Shown in pieces: positions 35,507 through 47,146 of a stretch of DNA of 64,000 nucleotides. Made by a program: the position numbers and the translations under genes. The notes beneath the pieces were generated by a model. It worked only from the letters and a program-made list of their open reading frames with translations. It was not told the DNA's origin and did no database searches. The DNA is from Micromonospora citrea (lineage in GTDB: Bacteria > Actinomycetota > Actinomycetes > Mycobacteriales > Micromonosporaceae): the NCBI RefSeq assembly GCF_900090315.1, contig NZ_FMHZ01000002.1, forward strand, positions 6,976,501 to 7,040,500, given 5' to 3'. The first letter of the stretch is position 1. Every line of letters begins with the position of its first letter.

Positions 35507-36292
35507 TCCGTCGCCGGTCGGGGCGGCGGCGCCCGGGCGGCCTGCGACGAGCACCTCGATGCCGTCGAGGATGCGGGCCAGCCCGAACTCGAACGCCCGG
35601 GCGGGGTCGGCGGCGGCCTGGTACTCCTGACCGGCGGCGGCGCCGACGCGGGCCGCGAGGGGGTAGCGGCGCGGGTCGAGGGCCTTCTCCAGGTAGGGGG
35701 CGTGGGCCTGCCACCACTGTTCCTCGGTCATGCCGGTGCGCGTGGCGGCCTGGGCGGCCTCCACGGCGCTGCGCACGGCGCCGTGGACGTACCCGGAGAC
35801 GAGGGTGACGACGGCGTCCATCTCCAGGTCGGTCAGGCCGATGCCGTCGACGGCGCGCAGTTCGTACTCGTAGCGGGCGAGGACGTTGGGCCCGAGCGGG
35901 GGGCGGGTCGTGGCGACCTGCAGCAGCCAGGGGTGGCGCAGGTAGAGCGCCCAGGTCTCGCGGGCGACGTGTTCGAGGCGGCCGCGCCAGTCGCCGGGCA
36001 CGTCGTCGGGGCGGGCGGTCTCGCCGTAGACGGTGTCGAGCATGACGTCGAGCAGCTCGCCCTTGCCCGGAACGTACGTGTAGAGGGACATGGTGCCGAC
36101 GCCGAGGCGCTCGGCGACCCGGCGCATGGACAGGGCGGCCAGGCCGTCGGCGTCGGCGACCTCGATGGCGGCGCGGACGATCCGGTCGACCGACAGGTCG
36201 GGTCGGCCCTTGCGGCTGGCGCGTTCGCGGGTGCGCCAGAGCAGGGCGAGGCTGCGCGCGGGATCGCCGGTGCCGCTGTACTCGGTCGTCAT
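35504..36292 (-). CDS. TetR-family repressor
   Basis: A 262-residue regulator. The N-terminal HTH (SVDRIVRAAIEVADADGLAALSMRRVAERL, GVGTMSLYTYVPGKGELLD) spans about residues 35-80, and the long C-terminal domain is of the tetracycline-repressor type. ATG 36292 is taken because upstream in-frame starts would run through the operator. It is divergent from a DrrAB-like exporter, with a 29-bp dyad between the genes, so it very probably represses that exporter until a drug ligand binds. Confidence 0.92.
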   Translation of the reverse strand: MTTEYSGTGDPARSLALLWRTRERASRKGRPDLSVDRIVRAAIEVADADGLAALSMRRVAERLGVGTMSLYTYVPGKGELLDVMLDTVYGETARPDDVPGDWRGRLEHVARETWALYLRHPWLLQVATTRPPLGPNVLARYEYELRAVDGIGLTDLEMDAVVTLVSGYVHGAVRSAVEAAQAATRTGMTEEQWWQAHAPYLEKALDPRRYPLAARVGAAAGQEYQAAADPARAFEFGLARILDGIEVLVAGRPGAAAPTGDG

Positions 36293-36311
36293 GCCACGAA
36301 ACTCTACCGTG

Positions 36312-36340
36312 CGCCGTACCGTATGGTGTACCGTACGGCG
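36312..36340 (+). promoter_or_regulatory. TetR operator before the drug exporter
   Basis: CGCCGTAC (36312-36319) and GTACGGCG (36333-36340) form an inverted repeat around 13 nt. Inside it, GTACCGTA is also directly repeated with 4 nt between copies. The site lies between the divergent TetR and ABC ATPase genes. Confidence 0.75.
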
Positions 36341-36365
36341 TACGAAAACGAGGAAGGGGGCGTGG

Positions 36366-37349
36366 ATGTACCGGAACGGACCGGCCGTCGAGGCCGAGGG
36401 ACTACGCAAGCGCTACGGCGACACCGAGGCCCTGGCCGGCCTCGACCTCACCGTGCCGGCCGGCACGGTGTGCGGGCTGCTCGGCCGCAACGGCGCGGGC
36501 AAGACCACCGCGGTGCGGGTGCTGAGCACCCTGCTGCGGCCCGACGCCGGCACCGCCCGGGTGGCCGGCGCCGACGTGCGACGCCACCCCGAACAGGTCC
36601 GCGCCCGCATCGGGCTGGTCGGCCAGCACGCCGCCGTCGACGAGGTGCTCAGCGGCCGGCAGAACCTGGTGCTCTTCGGCCGGCTGCACCACCTGGGCCG
36701 CGCCCGTGCCCGCGCCCGCGCCGCCGAACTGCTCACCCGCTTCGACCTGACCGACGCCGCCGACCGGCCCGTCGGCACGTACTCCGGCGGGATGCGCCGC
36801 CGGCTCGACCTCGCGGCCAGCCTGATCCTCGACCCGCCGGTGCTCTTCCTCGACGAGCCCACCACCGGGCTCGACCCGCGCGCCCGGGCGCAGGTGTGGG
36901 ACGCCGTACGCGGGCTCGTCGCCGACGGCACCACCGTGCTGCTCACCACGCAGTACCTGGAGGAGGCCGACCAGCTCGCCGACAGCATCCGGGTCGTCGA
37001 CGCCGGCCGGGTCATCGCCGACGGCACCCCCGACGAGCTGAAGGCCGCGCTCGGCGGCGACCGGATCGACGTGGTGCTGCCCCGCGCCGACGACCTGACG
37101 CCGGCCGCCCGGGCCGTCGGCGCCGCCGTCGGCGCGGCCCCGCGGGTCGACCCGGCCGCCCTGCGCGTCAGCGTGCCCGTCACCGCGCGGGTCGCCGCGC
37201 TGGCCGCCGTGCTGCGCGCCCTCGACGACAGCGGGCTGAGCGCCGCCGACATCGCGGTGCGCCGACCCACCCTCGACGAGGTGTTCCTGCGGCTCACCGG
37301 CGACGACTCCCCCACCGCCCGCCCCACCGAGGAGAAGGTGACCGCATGA
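36366..37349 (+). CDS. ABC transporter ATPase, DrrA type
   Basis: ATP-binding subunit of a drug or lipid exporter, 327 residues. The P-loop GRNGAGKTT is at 40-48, the signature YSGGMRRRLDLA follows near 138, and Walker B VLFLDEPTTGLDP near 160. The C-terminal 100 residues (TPDELKAALGGDRIDV to RRPTLDEVFLRLTG) are the DrrA-type regulatory tail. GGAAGGGGG precedes the ATG. It overlaps the permease gene by 4 nt (ATGA) and is controlled by the divergent TetR. Confidence 0.93.
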   Translation: MYRNGPAVEAEGLRKRYGDTEALAGLDLTVPAGTVCGLLGRNGAGKTTAVRVLSTLLRPDAGTARVAGADVRRHPEQVRARIGLVGQHAAVDEVLSGRQNLVLFGRLHHLGRARARARAAELLTRFDLTDAADRPVGTYSGGMRRRLDLAASLILDPPVLFLDEPTTGLDPRARAQVWDAVRGLVADGTTVLLTTQYLEEADQLADSIRVVDAGRVIADGTPDELKAALGGDRIDVVLPRADDLTPAARAVGAAVGAAPRVDPAALRVSVPVTARVAALAAVLRALDDSGLSAADIAVRRPTLDEVFLRLTGDDSPTARPTEEKVTA

Positions 37350-38161
37350 GCACGACCGCCCACCCGCTGCCGCACCGCCTGCGCTGGACCGTCGCCGACG
37401 GCGCCACGCTCACCGGCCGGGCGCTGGCGCACTGGGTCCACCAGCCCGCGCAGGCGATCGTCGGGCTGCTGTTCCCGGTGCTGCTGGTGCTGATGTTCGC
37501 CTACCTCTTCGGCGGCGCGATGAGCGTGCCCGGCGGCGGCGACTACCGCGAGTTCCTGCTGCCCGGCATGTTCGCCATGACGATGGCCTTCGGCATCGAG
37601 TCCACGTACGCGGCCGTGGCCACCGACACCGCCCGCGGCGTCACCGACCGGTTCCGGTCCCTGCCGATGGCCCCCTCGGCCGTGCTCACCGGTCGGGCCA
37701 CCGCCGACCTGCTGCACTCCGCCGTCGGACTGGCCGTCATGCTCGCCTGCGGCGTCGCCGTCGGCTGGCAGTGGCGTGCCGGCGCCGGCTCCGCCCTGGC
37801 CGCCGTCGGGCTGCTCCTGCTGCTGCGCTTCGCCCTGATCTGGGTCGGCATCCACCTGGCGCTGGTGCTGCGTAAACCCGAGTCGGTGGCGGTGCTGCAG
37901 ATCCTCGTCTGGCCCGTCGGGTTCACCTCCAACGCCTTCGTCTCCCCCGACACCATGCCCGGCTGGCTGGCCGCGCTCGCGCAGTGGAACCCGCTGTCGG
38001 CGACCGTCGCGGCCTGCCGGGAACTGTTCGGCAACCCCGGCTGGGGCGGCGACTCGTTCGCCGCGCAGCACGCCGTCGCCCTCGCCGTGGCGTGGCCGCT
38101 GCTGCTGATCGCCGTGTTCCTGCCCCTGGCGGTACACCGCTACCGCGGCCTCGGCAGGTGA
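37346..38161 (+). CDS. ABC-2 type permease, DrrB type
   Basis: Membrane subunit of the exporter, 271 residues with six membrane segments (LLFPVLLVLMFAYLFGG is the first). DRFRSLPMAPSAVLTGR is the conserved cytoplasmic loop of the ABC-2 family and NPLSATVAACRELFG the conserved C-terminal motif. Start ATG 37346 overlaps the ATPase stop, so the two subunits are made in step. Confidence 0.93.
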   Translation: MSTTAHPLPHRLRWTVADGATLTGRALAHWVHQPAQAIVGLLFPVLLVLMFAYLFGGAMSVPGGGDYREFLLPGMFAMTMAFGIESTYAAVATDTARGVTDRFRSLPMAPSAVLTGRATADLLHSAVGLAVMLACGVAVGWQWRAGAGSALAAVGLLLLLRFALIWVGIHLALVLRKPESVAVLQILVWPVGFTSNAFVSPDTMPGWLAALAQWNPLSATVAACRELFGNPGWGGDSFAAQHAVALAVAWPLLLIAVFLPLAVHRYRGLGR

Positions 38162-38269
38162 ACGCAACGGCGACCGGACGGACCGTCCCATCCCGCGCCG
38201 CTCTGCGGCCCCCGCACCACCCACCGACGCCTCCACGACGCCGCCCACCCGCACCCGGAAAGGACGCCC

Positions 38270-41001
<2,732 letters not shown>

Positions 41002-41005
<4 letters not shown>

Positions 41006-41805
41006 CCCCGCGCGGCTTCCCCGCCTTCCCGCCCGGCCGGGCCCGCCGCCCCCGCACCTGGTGGGGTGCGGCGTGGAACCGGGCGTGGGAGGCCGACGCA
41101 CTCGACGACCGCCCGCTGCGCGCCGGCCGCCGGCTGGCCGCCGCCGGGCACGTCGGCCCGATCACCGTCAGCGCCGGCCGGCTCGCCGCCGCCGTGCACG
41201 ACGGCGACACCGAGCAGGCGTACGCCACCCGGGTGCGCGTCGCCCCGCTCGGCGACGCGGACTGGCACCGCCTGGCCGCCGAGGTGGCCGCCCGCGCCGG
41301 GCACCAGGCGGCGCTGCTGGCCGGGCAACTGCCCCGCGACCTGGCCGACCTGTCCGGGGTGCGGCTGCTGCCCGGGCTGGGCGAGGTCACCCCGGACTGC
41401 GACTGCCCGGAGTGGGACCACCCGTGCCGGCACGCCGCCGCGCTGTGCCACCAGGTGTCCTGGCTGCTCGACACCGACCCCGCCCTGCTGCTGCTGATCC
41501 GGGGCCGGGACGCCGCCACGCTGCTCGCCGCCGCGCCCGCGCCCGGCCGCGTCGACACGGAGTCGCACGAGGACCCCGCCCCGCGCGCCGCCGCGGTTCG
41601 GCACCCCGACGGGCCGGACGCGGCGGGCACGGCCGCCGCCGAGGCGTACGCCCGACCGGCGCCACCCCCGCCGCCACCACCGGGGCCGGCGGGCGCGCCG
41701 ATCCTGCCGCTGCTGCCGCCGGGCCCCGACGTGGACGTCGACGCCCTGCGCCGCCTCGTGGCCGTGGCCGCCGACCGGGCGGCGGCGCTGCTGCGGCAGG
41801 ACTGA
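41002..41805 (+). CDS. SWIM zinc-finger protein
   Basis: A 267-residue partner of the SNF2 ATPase. The SWIM motif CDCPEWDHPCRHAAALCH (CxC...CxH) lies near residue 133, after an N-terminal WWGAAWNRAWEA segment seen in this family. The C-terminal third is Pro/Ala-rich and probably disordered, ending in a short helix. ATG 41002 overlaps the SNF2 stop, implying a fixed ratio of the two proteins. The finger is expected to bind DNA or the motor. Confidence 0.9.
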
Positions 41806-42009
41806 CGGCGCGGCGACGCCGGGGGCGTGAGGCGTGCCGGTCCCCGCCGCGGGGGCGTGACTGCCGGCGGTCCCCCGCCACGGGTGGGACGGCCGGGATC
41901 CGGGGATGGCGGCCCGGCAGCGGTCGTCGGGCCGTCACCGCTGGTCGTGGGGCTGTCGCGGGCGGCGCGGACCGGCGCGCGCCGCCCGCTTCCGGTGCCG
42001 GCCGACGCG

Positions 42010-42492
42010 TCAGGACGGTGGCGGCAGCCCCGCGTCGGCGATGCGCTGGCGCATCGGCCGGCGGCGGACGGCGGCGAGCACCTCGTGCAGCAGGTCGGCC
42101 AGCGGCACGGGCAGCTCGGCGTCGAGCTCCCGCATGGCGGCGGTCGTCGCCGCCCACTCCGCCTCGATGACCGGCAGCAACTGCCGCGCCCGGTCGCTCA
42201 GGTGCACGACGCGCTGCCGGGCGTCGGTGCCCGGGGTCAGTTCCACCAGGCCGGCGCGGGCCATCTGGGCCACGGTCTGGCTGGCCGCCGAGTGGGTGAC
42301 CCCGACCCGGCGGGCCAGGTCACGGATGGGCAGCGGCCCGTCGGCGACCAGCGCCCGCAGCGGCGGCGAGAACCGGGGCCGGTAGTCGGCCAGGCCCCGC
42401 TCCGCGTACACCGCGGCCACGTCGCCGTCGAGCACGTCGAGGACGTGGCGCAGCAGCGTGCCCACGGCCTCCCGGTCCGGAACGTCAGTCAC
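42010..42492 (-). CDS. MarR-family transcriptional regulator
   Basis: A 160-residue winged-helix repressor. The HTH is PIRDLARRVGVTHSAASQTVAQM (about 54-76), followed by the wing LTPGTDARQRVVHLSDRAR. It is divergent from a prolyl aminopeptidase gene, and a 12-bp perfect palindrome sits between the two starts, so it probably controls itself and the peptidase. The ligand is unknown. Confidence 0.88.
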   Translation of the reverse strand: MTDVPDREAVGTLLRHVLDVLDGDVAAVYAERGLADYRPRFSPPLRALVADGPLPIRDLARRVGVTHSAASQTVAQMARAGLVELTPGTDARQRVVHLSDRARQLLPVIEAEWAATTAAMRELDAELPVPLADLLHEVLAAVRRRPMRQRIADAGLPPPS

Positions 42493-42498
42493 CCCGCT

Positions 42499-42520
42499 AA
42501 TGTAACAGCGCTGTTGTATT
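42499..42520. promoter_or_regulatory. MarR operator
   Basis: The core AACAGCGCTGTT (42504-42515) is a perfect palindrome, and the symmetry continues imperfectly to AAT...ATT (22 bp, two mismatched pairs). It lies 7 nt from the MarR start, between divergent genes. Confidence 0.65.
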
Positions 42521-42544
42521 CGGTGGGGCGAGGGAGGACAGGCG

Positions 42545-43504
42545 ATGACGCAGCGGTACCCGCTGACGGAGCCGTACGCGCACGGGATGCTCGACGTGGG
42601 CGACGGTCAGCTCGTGTACTGGGAGACCTGCGGCAACCCCGACGGCAAACCGGCGGTGGTGCTGCACGGCGGGCCCGGCTCGGGCTGCGGACCGAGCTGG
42701 CGGACCCTGTTCGACCCGGCCCGCTACCAGGTGACCCTGTTCGACCAGCGCGGCTGCGGCCGCAGCCTCCCGCACGCCGGGGACCCGACGGTGGACCTGT
42801 CCACCAACACGACCGACCACCTGGTCGCCGACGCCGAACGGCTGCGCGAACACCTGGGGGTCGACCGCTGGCTGGTGGTGGGCGCCTCCTGGGGGTCCTG
42901 CCTCGCCCTGGCGTACGCCCAGCGGCACCCGGAGCGCGTCAGCGAGCTGGTGCTGTTCAGCATCACCGCCGGCACCCGACGGGAGATCGAGTGGATCACC
43001 CGGGACATGGGGCGGGTCTTCCCCGCCGAGTGGGCCCGGTTCCGCGACGGGGTGCCGCCGGCCGACCGCGACGGCGACCTGGCCGACGCGTACGCTCGCC
43101 TCCTGGCCGACCCGGACCCGGCGGTGCGGGACCGGGCCGCGCGGGACTGGTGCGCCTGGGAGGACACCCACGTCGCCACCGTGCCCGGGCACCAACCCGA
43201 TCCCCGCTACGCCGACCCGGTGTTCCGGATGGTGTTCGCCCGCCTGGTCACCCACTACTGGCGCAACGCGTGCTTCCTGCCCGACGACGAGGTGCTGCGC
43301 GGCGTGGGGCGGCTGGCCGGCATTCCCGGCGTGCTGCTGCACGGCACCCTCGACGTCAGCAGCCCGCCCGACATCCCGTGGCTGCTGGCGCAGTCCTGGC
43401 CCGACGCGCGCCTGGAACTGTTGGAGCGTGCCGGGCACGGCAGCGGGCACGGCATGGCCGAACGGGTCGTGGCGGCGCTGGACGGCTTCGCCGAACGCCG
43501 CTGA
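42545..43504 (+). CDS. pip: prolyl aminopeptidase (proline iminopeptidase)
   Basis: Alpha/beta-hydrolase of family S33, 319 residues, releasing N-terminal proline from peptides. Signatures are LHGGPGSGCGP, DQRGCGRS, the nucleophile elbow GASWGS, the acidic residue in GTLDVSSP and the final His in AGHGSGHG. It has no signal peptide. GGGAGGA lies 7 nt before the ATG. It faces a MarR gene across a shared operator. Confidence 0.92.
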   Translation: MTQRYPLTEPYAHGMLDVGDGQLVYWETCGNPDGKPAVVLHGGPGSGCGPSWRTLFDPARYQVTLFDQRGCGRSLPHAGDPTVDLSTNTTDHLVADAERLREHLGVDRWLVVGASWGSCLALAYAQRHPERVSELVLFSITAGTRREIEWITRDMGRVFPAEWARFRDGVPPADRDGDLADAYARLLADPDPAVRDRAARDWCAWEDTHVATVPGHQPDPRYADPVFRMVFARLVTHYWRNACFLPDDEVLRGVGRLAGIPGVLLHGTLDVSSPPDIPWLLAQSWPDARLELLERAGHGSGHGMAERVVAALDGFAERR

Positions 43505-43511
43505 CGACCCG

Positions 43512-43547
43512 GCGCCGGCGGGGCGCGATCCGTGGCCCCGCCGGCGC
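43512..43547. terminator. bidirectional terminator
   Basis: A perfect 13-bp stem (gcgccggcggggc / gccccgccggcgc) with a 10-nt loop lies 8 nt after the peptidase stop and before the convergent DUF1801 gene. Confidence 0.8.
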
Positions 43548-43636
43548 GCGGGCGACCGCCACCGTCGGCGGCCCGGCCCTTACGGAGACCGACGCGCGGG
43601 ACGATCCCCACCCGTCGGCTCGGTGTCTCAGAAGGG

Positions 43637-44101
43637 TCAGCTGATGGCACTCCTGACGAGGGCGGCGATGGTGTCCGCCGCTTCGTCGCCGAGTTCGGTC
43701 ACGCCGTAGGACGTGGGCCACAGGCCGCGGCCGGCGGCGAGGTTGGCCTCGGCGGTGAAGCTGAAGGTGGAGTAGGGCTGCTTGTCCGCGTGCCCGCTGC
43801 GGAAGAAGCACACGACCTTGCCCTTCCGGGCGTAGGCCGGCTGTCCGTACCACAGCTTCGGCGACAGCTCCGGGGCGTTGGCGGTGACGATGGCGTGGAC
43901 GCGTTCGGCCAGCGCGCGGTCCGACGGCTCCATCTCCGCGATCTTCGCCAGCACGTCGAGTTCCTCGGCGGCTGCCTTGTCGCGGCGACCGCGGCTCGCC
44001 TCCCTCTTCAGCTCCGCGGCGCGCTGCCTCATGGCGGCGCGCTCGTCCTCGGAGAAGCCGGCGGCGCCTGCCCCGCTCCTCGCACTGCTGCTGGTGCCCA
44101 T
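43637..44101 (-). CDS. DUF1801 (YdhG-like) protein
   Basis: A 154-residue protein of the frataxin-like/YjbR superfamily. The conserved core is IVTANAPELSPKLWYGQPAYARKG, VCFF, and a final VTELGDEAADTIAALV. Its N-terminus (FSEDERAAMRQRAAELKRE) is a charged helix. Relatives have been linked to iron handling, but function is not established. AGGAG lies 8 nt before the ATG. Confidence 0.8.
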   Translation of the reverse strand: MGTSSSARSGAGAAGFSEDERAAMRQRAAELKREASRGRRDKAAAEELDVLAKIAEMEPSDRALAERVHAIVTANAPELSPKLWYGQPAYARKGKVVCFFRSGHADKQPYSTFSFTAEANLAAGRGLWPTSYGVTELGDEAADTIAALVRSAIS

Positions 44102-44253
44102 CGCGTCACTCCTGGTCGTTGCCGGTGGATGGTGGCGACGCTAACCGTGCCCTGGATGCCGGTGCTTCTCGATTCCTGACCGGTGCGTCGCCCCCGCGCC
44201 TCGGGGACACGCCGCACCCGCCACGCCGGCGTGGCGGGTGCGGGGGTGCGACG

Positions 44254-44706
44254 ATGGCGTGCGTGGGTGTCGGGCGTGCGGAGGCGCAGCGGCTGCGCGA
44301 CGTCGCCGTGATCCGCCGGGTCCGCGACCGGATCGACCGCGAGTACGCCAGGCCGCTGAACCTCGAGGCGCTGGCCCGTGGGGCGCACCTGTCGGTCGGG
44401 CACCTGAGCCGGGAGTTCCGCCGCGTCTACGGCGAGTCCCCGTACTCGTACCTGATGACCCGGCGGATCGAGCGGGCGATGACGCTGCTGCGCCGCGGCG
44501 ACCTCAGCGTCACCGACGTGTGTTTCGCGGTGGGCTTCTCCTCGCTGGGCACGTTCAGCACCAGGTTCGCCGAGCTGGTCGGCGTGCCCCCGAGCGTCTA
44601 CCGACGTGACCACTCCCGGGCCGCGGCGGGCATTCCACCGTGCCTGAGCAAGCAGGTGACCAGACCGGTCAGGAATCGGAAAGCCCGCCCCGGCGGCGCT
44701 TCGTAA
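44254..44706 (+). CDS. compact AraC-family regulator
   Basis: A 150-residue protein that is little more than the AraC double HTH: PLNLEALARGAHLSVGHLSREF and LSVTDVCFAVGFSSLGTFSTRF. There is no sensor domain, which is usual for small AraC proteins placed next to VOC-domain genes. The stop TAA is part of a TAACCT -10 element of the VOC gene that starts 10 nt later. It probably controls that gene. Confidence 0.87.
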   Translation: MACVGVGRAEAQRLRDVAVIRRVRDRIDREYARPLNLEALARGAHLSVGHLSREFRRVYGESPYSYLMTRRIERAMTLLRRGDLSVTDVCFAVGFSSLGTFSTRFAELVGVPPSVYRRDHSRAAAGIPPCLSKQVTRPVRNRKARPGGAS

Positions 44707-44709
44707 CCT
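44704..44709 (+). promoter_or_regulatory. -10 element TAACCT of the VOC gene
   Basis: TAACCT lies 7 nt before the VOC ATG and uses the AraC stop codon TAA as its first three bases, as at the def gene. Confidence 0.5.
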
Positions 44710-44716
44710 GACGGGC

Positions 44717-45130
44717 ATGAGGATCACCATCCAGCACGTCTTCCTCCCGCACACCGATCCCGACGCCGCCCTGAGTTTCTATCGCGACGTCCTGGGCTTC
44801 GAGGTCCGCGGCGACGCCGGCTACGAGGACATGCGGTGGATCACCGTCGGCCCGGTCGGGCAGCCCGGCACCTCCATCGTGCTGCACCCGCCGGCGGCCG
44901 ACCCGGGCATCACCGACGAGGAGCGCGGCACCATCCTGCGACTCATCACCAAGGGCGTCTACACCGCTGTCACGCTGGCCACCGACGACCTCGACGGGCT
45001 CTACGACCGTGTCCGCGCCGCAGGCGCCGAGGTGGTCCAGGAACCCGTCGACCAGGACTACGGAGTCCGCGACTGCGCCTTCCGTGATCCCGCCGGCAAC
45101 CTCGTCCGCGTCACCGGCGCACCCGCCTGA
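44717..45130 (+). CDS. VOC-family (glyoxalase-like) protein
   Basis: A 137-residue single-chain vicinal-oxygen-chelate protein with two beta-alpha-beta modules: IQHVFLPHTDPDAALSFYRDVLGFEV and TAVTLATDDLDGLYDRVRAAGAEVV, ending in the signature RDCAFRDPAGNLVRV. Such proteins act as lyases, dioxygenases or antibiotic-binding proteins; the substrate is unknown. It follows a compact AraC gene by 10 nt, a pairing seen often in actinobacteria. Confidence 0.88.
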   Translation: MRITIQHVFLPHTDPDAALSFYRDVLGFEVRGDAGYEDMRWITVGPVGQPGTSIVLHPPAADPGITDEERGTILRLITKGVYTAVTLATDDLDGLYDRVRAAGAEVVQEPVDQDYGVRDCAFRDPAGNLVRVTGAPA

Positions 45131-45232
45131 GCCCGCCGGCACGAGGGTGTCGGCACTGTCCGGGTGAACCGCGCAGATCGAGCGAAGAGAGCCGGCGGGA
45201 GTTCTGATTGGTTGGGCTGGTGTGGGCGCCCC

Positions 45233-46129
45233 TCATCCGGGACGCGAGCTTGGCGCGCATGGCGCATCGCAGGACGGCGTGCTCTCGCCTGCGGGCGATG
45301 AAGCCGGCCACGCGACGTGGTCGATCGCGAGCCACGGCGCGGCGGCCAGGGTCGTGGGCGTGAGCCCGGCGAACGTCGCAACCTCCCGGTGCAGGTGGGA
45401 CTGGTCGACGTAGCCGCTCTCGGCCGCAACATGGGCGGCACCGTGGCCCGCCGCGAGCAGGTGGGCGGCGTGGTCGAAGCGCACCAGCCGGGCGGCGCGT
45501 TTGGGGGTGGTGCCGAGCTGGGACCGGAAGCGGGACCACAGACGCTTGCGGCTCCAGCCGACCTCGTCCGCCAGGCCGTCGACCCGCACCCGCCCCCGGC
45601 TGGTGAGCGTCCGCCGCCAAGCGTGGGCGACCTGGGGGTCGACCGGTGGGTGGGAGCCCAACCGTCGGCTGAGGATGTCCGCCGCGATCGTGAAACGTTC
45701 GTCCCACGACGCGGCGGCGCGCAGCCTGTCCTCGGCCCGCCCGGCGTCCTGGCCCCAGAACTCCTCAAGGGCTGCCACCGTCCCGCTGAGCTCGGTCGAT
45801 GCGCCGAACATCGCAGCCGCCGCGACCGGATCCAGCCGGATCTGGAGCAACTGTCCGGCTCCCCGGCCAGTTGCTCGGAGGTCGCCGGGCAGGAGCCCGA
45901 CGATGACACTGCCGCGCTCCTGCCGGCCGTGGGTTTCATAGCTGACGCCGGCTCCCTCGCTCAGATCGACGAGCAGGGTGACGGACGGGTACGCGACCAT
46001 GGAGATGTTCACCGAGGCCGGGGCACGATGGCAGAACCCGGCCATGCTGACTCCCGGCAGTCGAACCGACGGGCGCGGGACCGCGACGTCCACCCACACC
46101 CGGCCAGGTGACGTCCCGGTCGGCAACAC
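45233..46129 (-). CDS. AraC-family regulator with N-terminal sensor domain
   Basis: A 298-residue regulator. The N-terminal half is an AraC-ligand-like cupin region (VSYETHGRQERGSVIVGLLPGDLR). The C-terminal HTH_18 is seen in VDGLADEVGWSRKRLWSRF and VAAESGYVDQSHLHREV. The start is a TTG at 46129 and is uncertain. Its 3' end converges with the VOC gene. The next gene upstream on the same strand is an alpha/beta-hydrolase 16 nt away, so the two may form an operon. Confidence 0.83.
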   Translation of the reverse strand: MLPTGTSPGRVWVDVAVPRPSVRLPGVSMAGFCHRAPASVNISMVAYPSVTLLVDLSEGAGVSYETHGRQERGSVIVGLLPGDLRATGRGAGQLLQIRLDPVAAAAMFGASTELSGTVAALEEFWGQDAGRAEDRLRAAASWDERFTIAADILSRRLGSHPPVDPQVAHAWRRTLTSRGRVRVDGLADEVGWSRKRLWSRFRSQLGTTPKRAARLVRFDHAAHLLAAGHGAAHVAAESGYVDQSHLHREVATFAGLTPTTLAAAPWLAIDHVAWPASSPAGESTPSCDAPCAPSSRPG

Positions 46130-46145
46130 GCGGCCAGTCTAGGCA

Positions 46146-46973
46146 TCAGGGGCTACGGGTCGTCGACGGCCCCGTTGCCGTGAAGCTCAGCAGCAGTTTG
46201 CCGACCGTCTCGGGAGCTTCCAGCATGGGCAGGTGCCCGACGCCGGGCAGCAGCTCGACCCGCGCGCCCGGCACCGCGTCGTACCGGTGCGCCGACGACG
46301 GCTCCCAGCGGGGGTCGGCAGCGCCGAAGATCACCTGCACGGGGACCCCGAGGGCGGCGAGACGCTCCGGCACGCTCCGTTCGGCGATGTAGGCGGTGTT
46401 CTGCCGCAGCACCGTCCTCATCACGCGGTAGGTGATGCCCCGTACGTCGGCGACCACGTCGTCCGGGAGGTCCACCGGGCGAACGGCCGTCGCGCTGATC
46501 CCCTTGCGGATCATCACATCCGAACGCCTCGACCACACGAGCGGGCCCAACGGCGGGGCCAGCAGCACCCGAAGGATGAACGGCTGCCGCAGGAGCGCGT
46601 CCGGGCTTGGGCCGCTACTGATCAGCGCAAGCGATCCCACGAGGTCGGGACGGTGCTCGGCAAGCGCGGTGGCGACATAGCCGCCGCTGGAGTGCCCGAC
46701 CGCGGCGACGTGACGAAGGCCGAGGTCGTCCAGCAGCGCCGCCACCTGGCCCGCCTGCGTGGGCACGTCGTACGACGGCGCGGGCGGGGACTGGCCGCAG
46801 CCCGGAAGGTCGACCCGGATGACGTGATGGTGGCCGGCCAGCACCGGGATCACCGGACCCCAGAAGCCGCCCGAGGCCCCCGATCCGTGGATGAGCAACA
46901 ACGGCGGCGCCTGCCGCGGGCCGTCATGGACCACGTGCATCCCATGCGAGTGCTCAATGTCGTGTTCACTCAT
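46146..46973 (-). CDS. alpha/beta-fold hydrolase
   Basis: A 275-residue hydrolase. The oxyanion segment is LLIHGSGASGGFWG, the nucleophile elbow GHSSGG, the acid FGAADPRWEP and the catalytic His GVGHLPML. The substrate is unknown. ATG 46973 lies 6 nt after a CATAGT -10 hexamer, suggesting a leaderless mRNA. An ATG at 47054 is also in frame but would add 27 unconserved residues. It is followed 16 nt later by the AraC gene. Confidence 0.87.
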   Translation of the reverse strand: MSEHDIEHSHGMHVVHDGPRQAPPLLLIHGSGASGGFWGPVIPVLAGHHHVIRVDLPGCGQSPPAPSYDVPTQAGQVAALLDDLGLRHVAAVGHSSGGYVATALAEHRPDLVGSLALISSGPSPDALLRQPFILRVLLAPPLGPLVWSRRSDVMIRKGISATAVRPVDLPDDVVADVRGITYRVMRTVLRQNTAYIAERSVPERLAALGVPVQVIFGAADPRWEPSSAHRYDAVPGARVELLPGVGHLPMLEAPETVGKLLLSFTATGPSTTRSP

Positions 46974-46979
46974 GCGAAG

Positions 46980-46985
46980 ACTATG
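46980..46985 (-). promoter_or_regulatory. -10 element CATAGT
   Basis: On the minus strand CATAGT ends 6 nt before the hydrolase ATG, the spacing of a leaderless promoter. No ribosome-binding site is present. Confidence 0.45.
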
Positions 46986-47114
46986 CGCGGCCGGCAGGCC
47001 GACGGTCTTGGACAAATGTTCCCGCGGCAGTTCGTCATGGCCGCCTTCCTCCACGATCCGGCCGCCGTCCAGAGCGACGACCGGACCGCCTGCCTCCGGG
47101 CCAGCACCGGGCGG

Positions 47115-47146
47115 CGGGTGAGCGCCGCCCGGGCGGCGCTCACCCG
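47115..47146 (-). terminator. 32-bp perfect palindrome, terminator
   Basis: Two 16-nt arms meet without a loop (centre gccc/gggc). As RNA it would form a very stable hairpin. It overlaps the stop codon of the RdmC-like hydrolase gene (47140-47142), so it ends the LuxR-hydrolase transcript. Confidence 0.7.
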
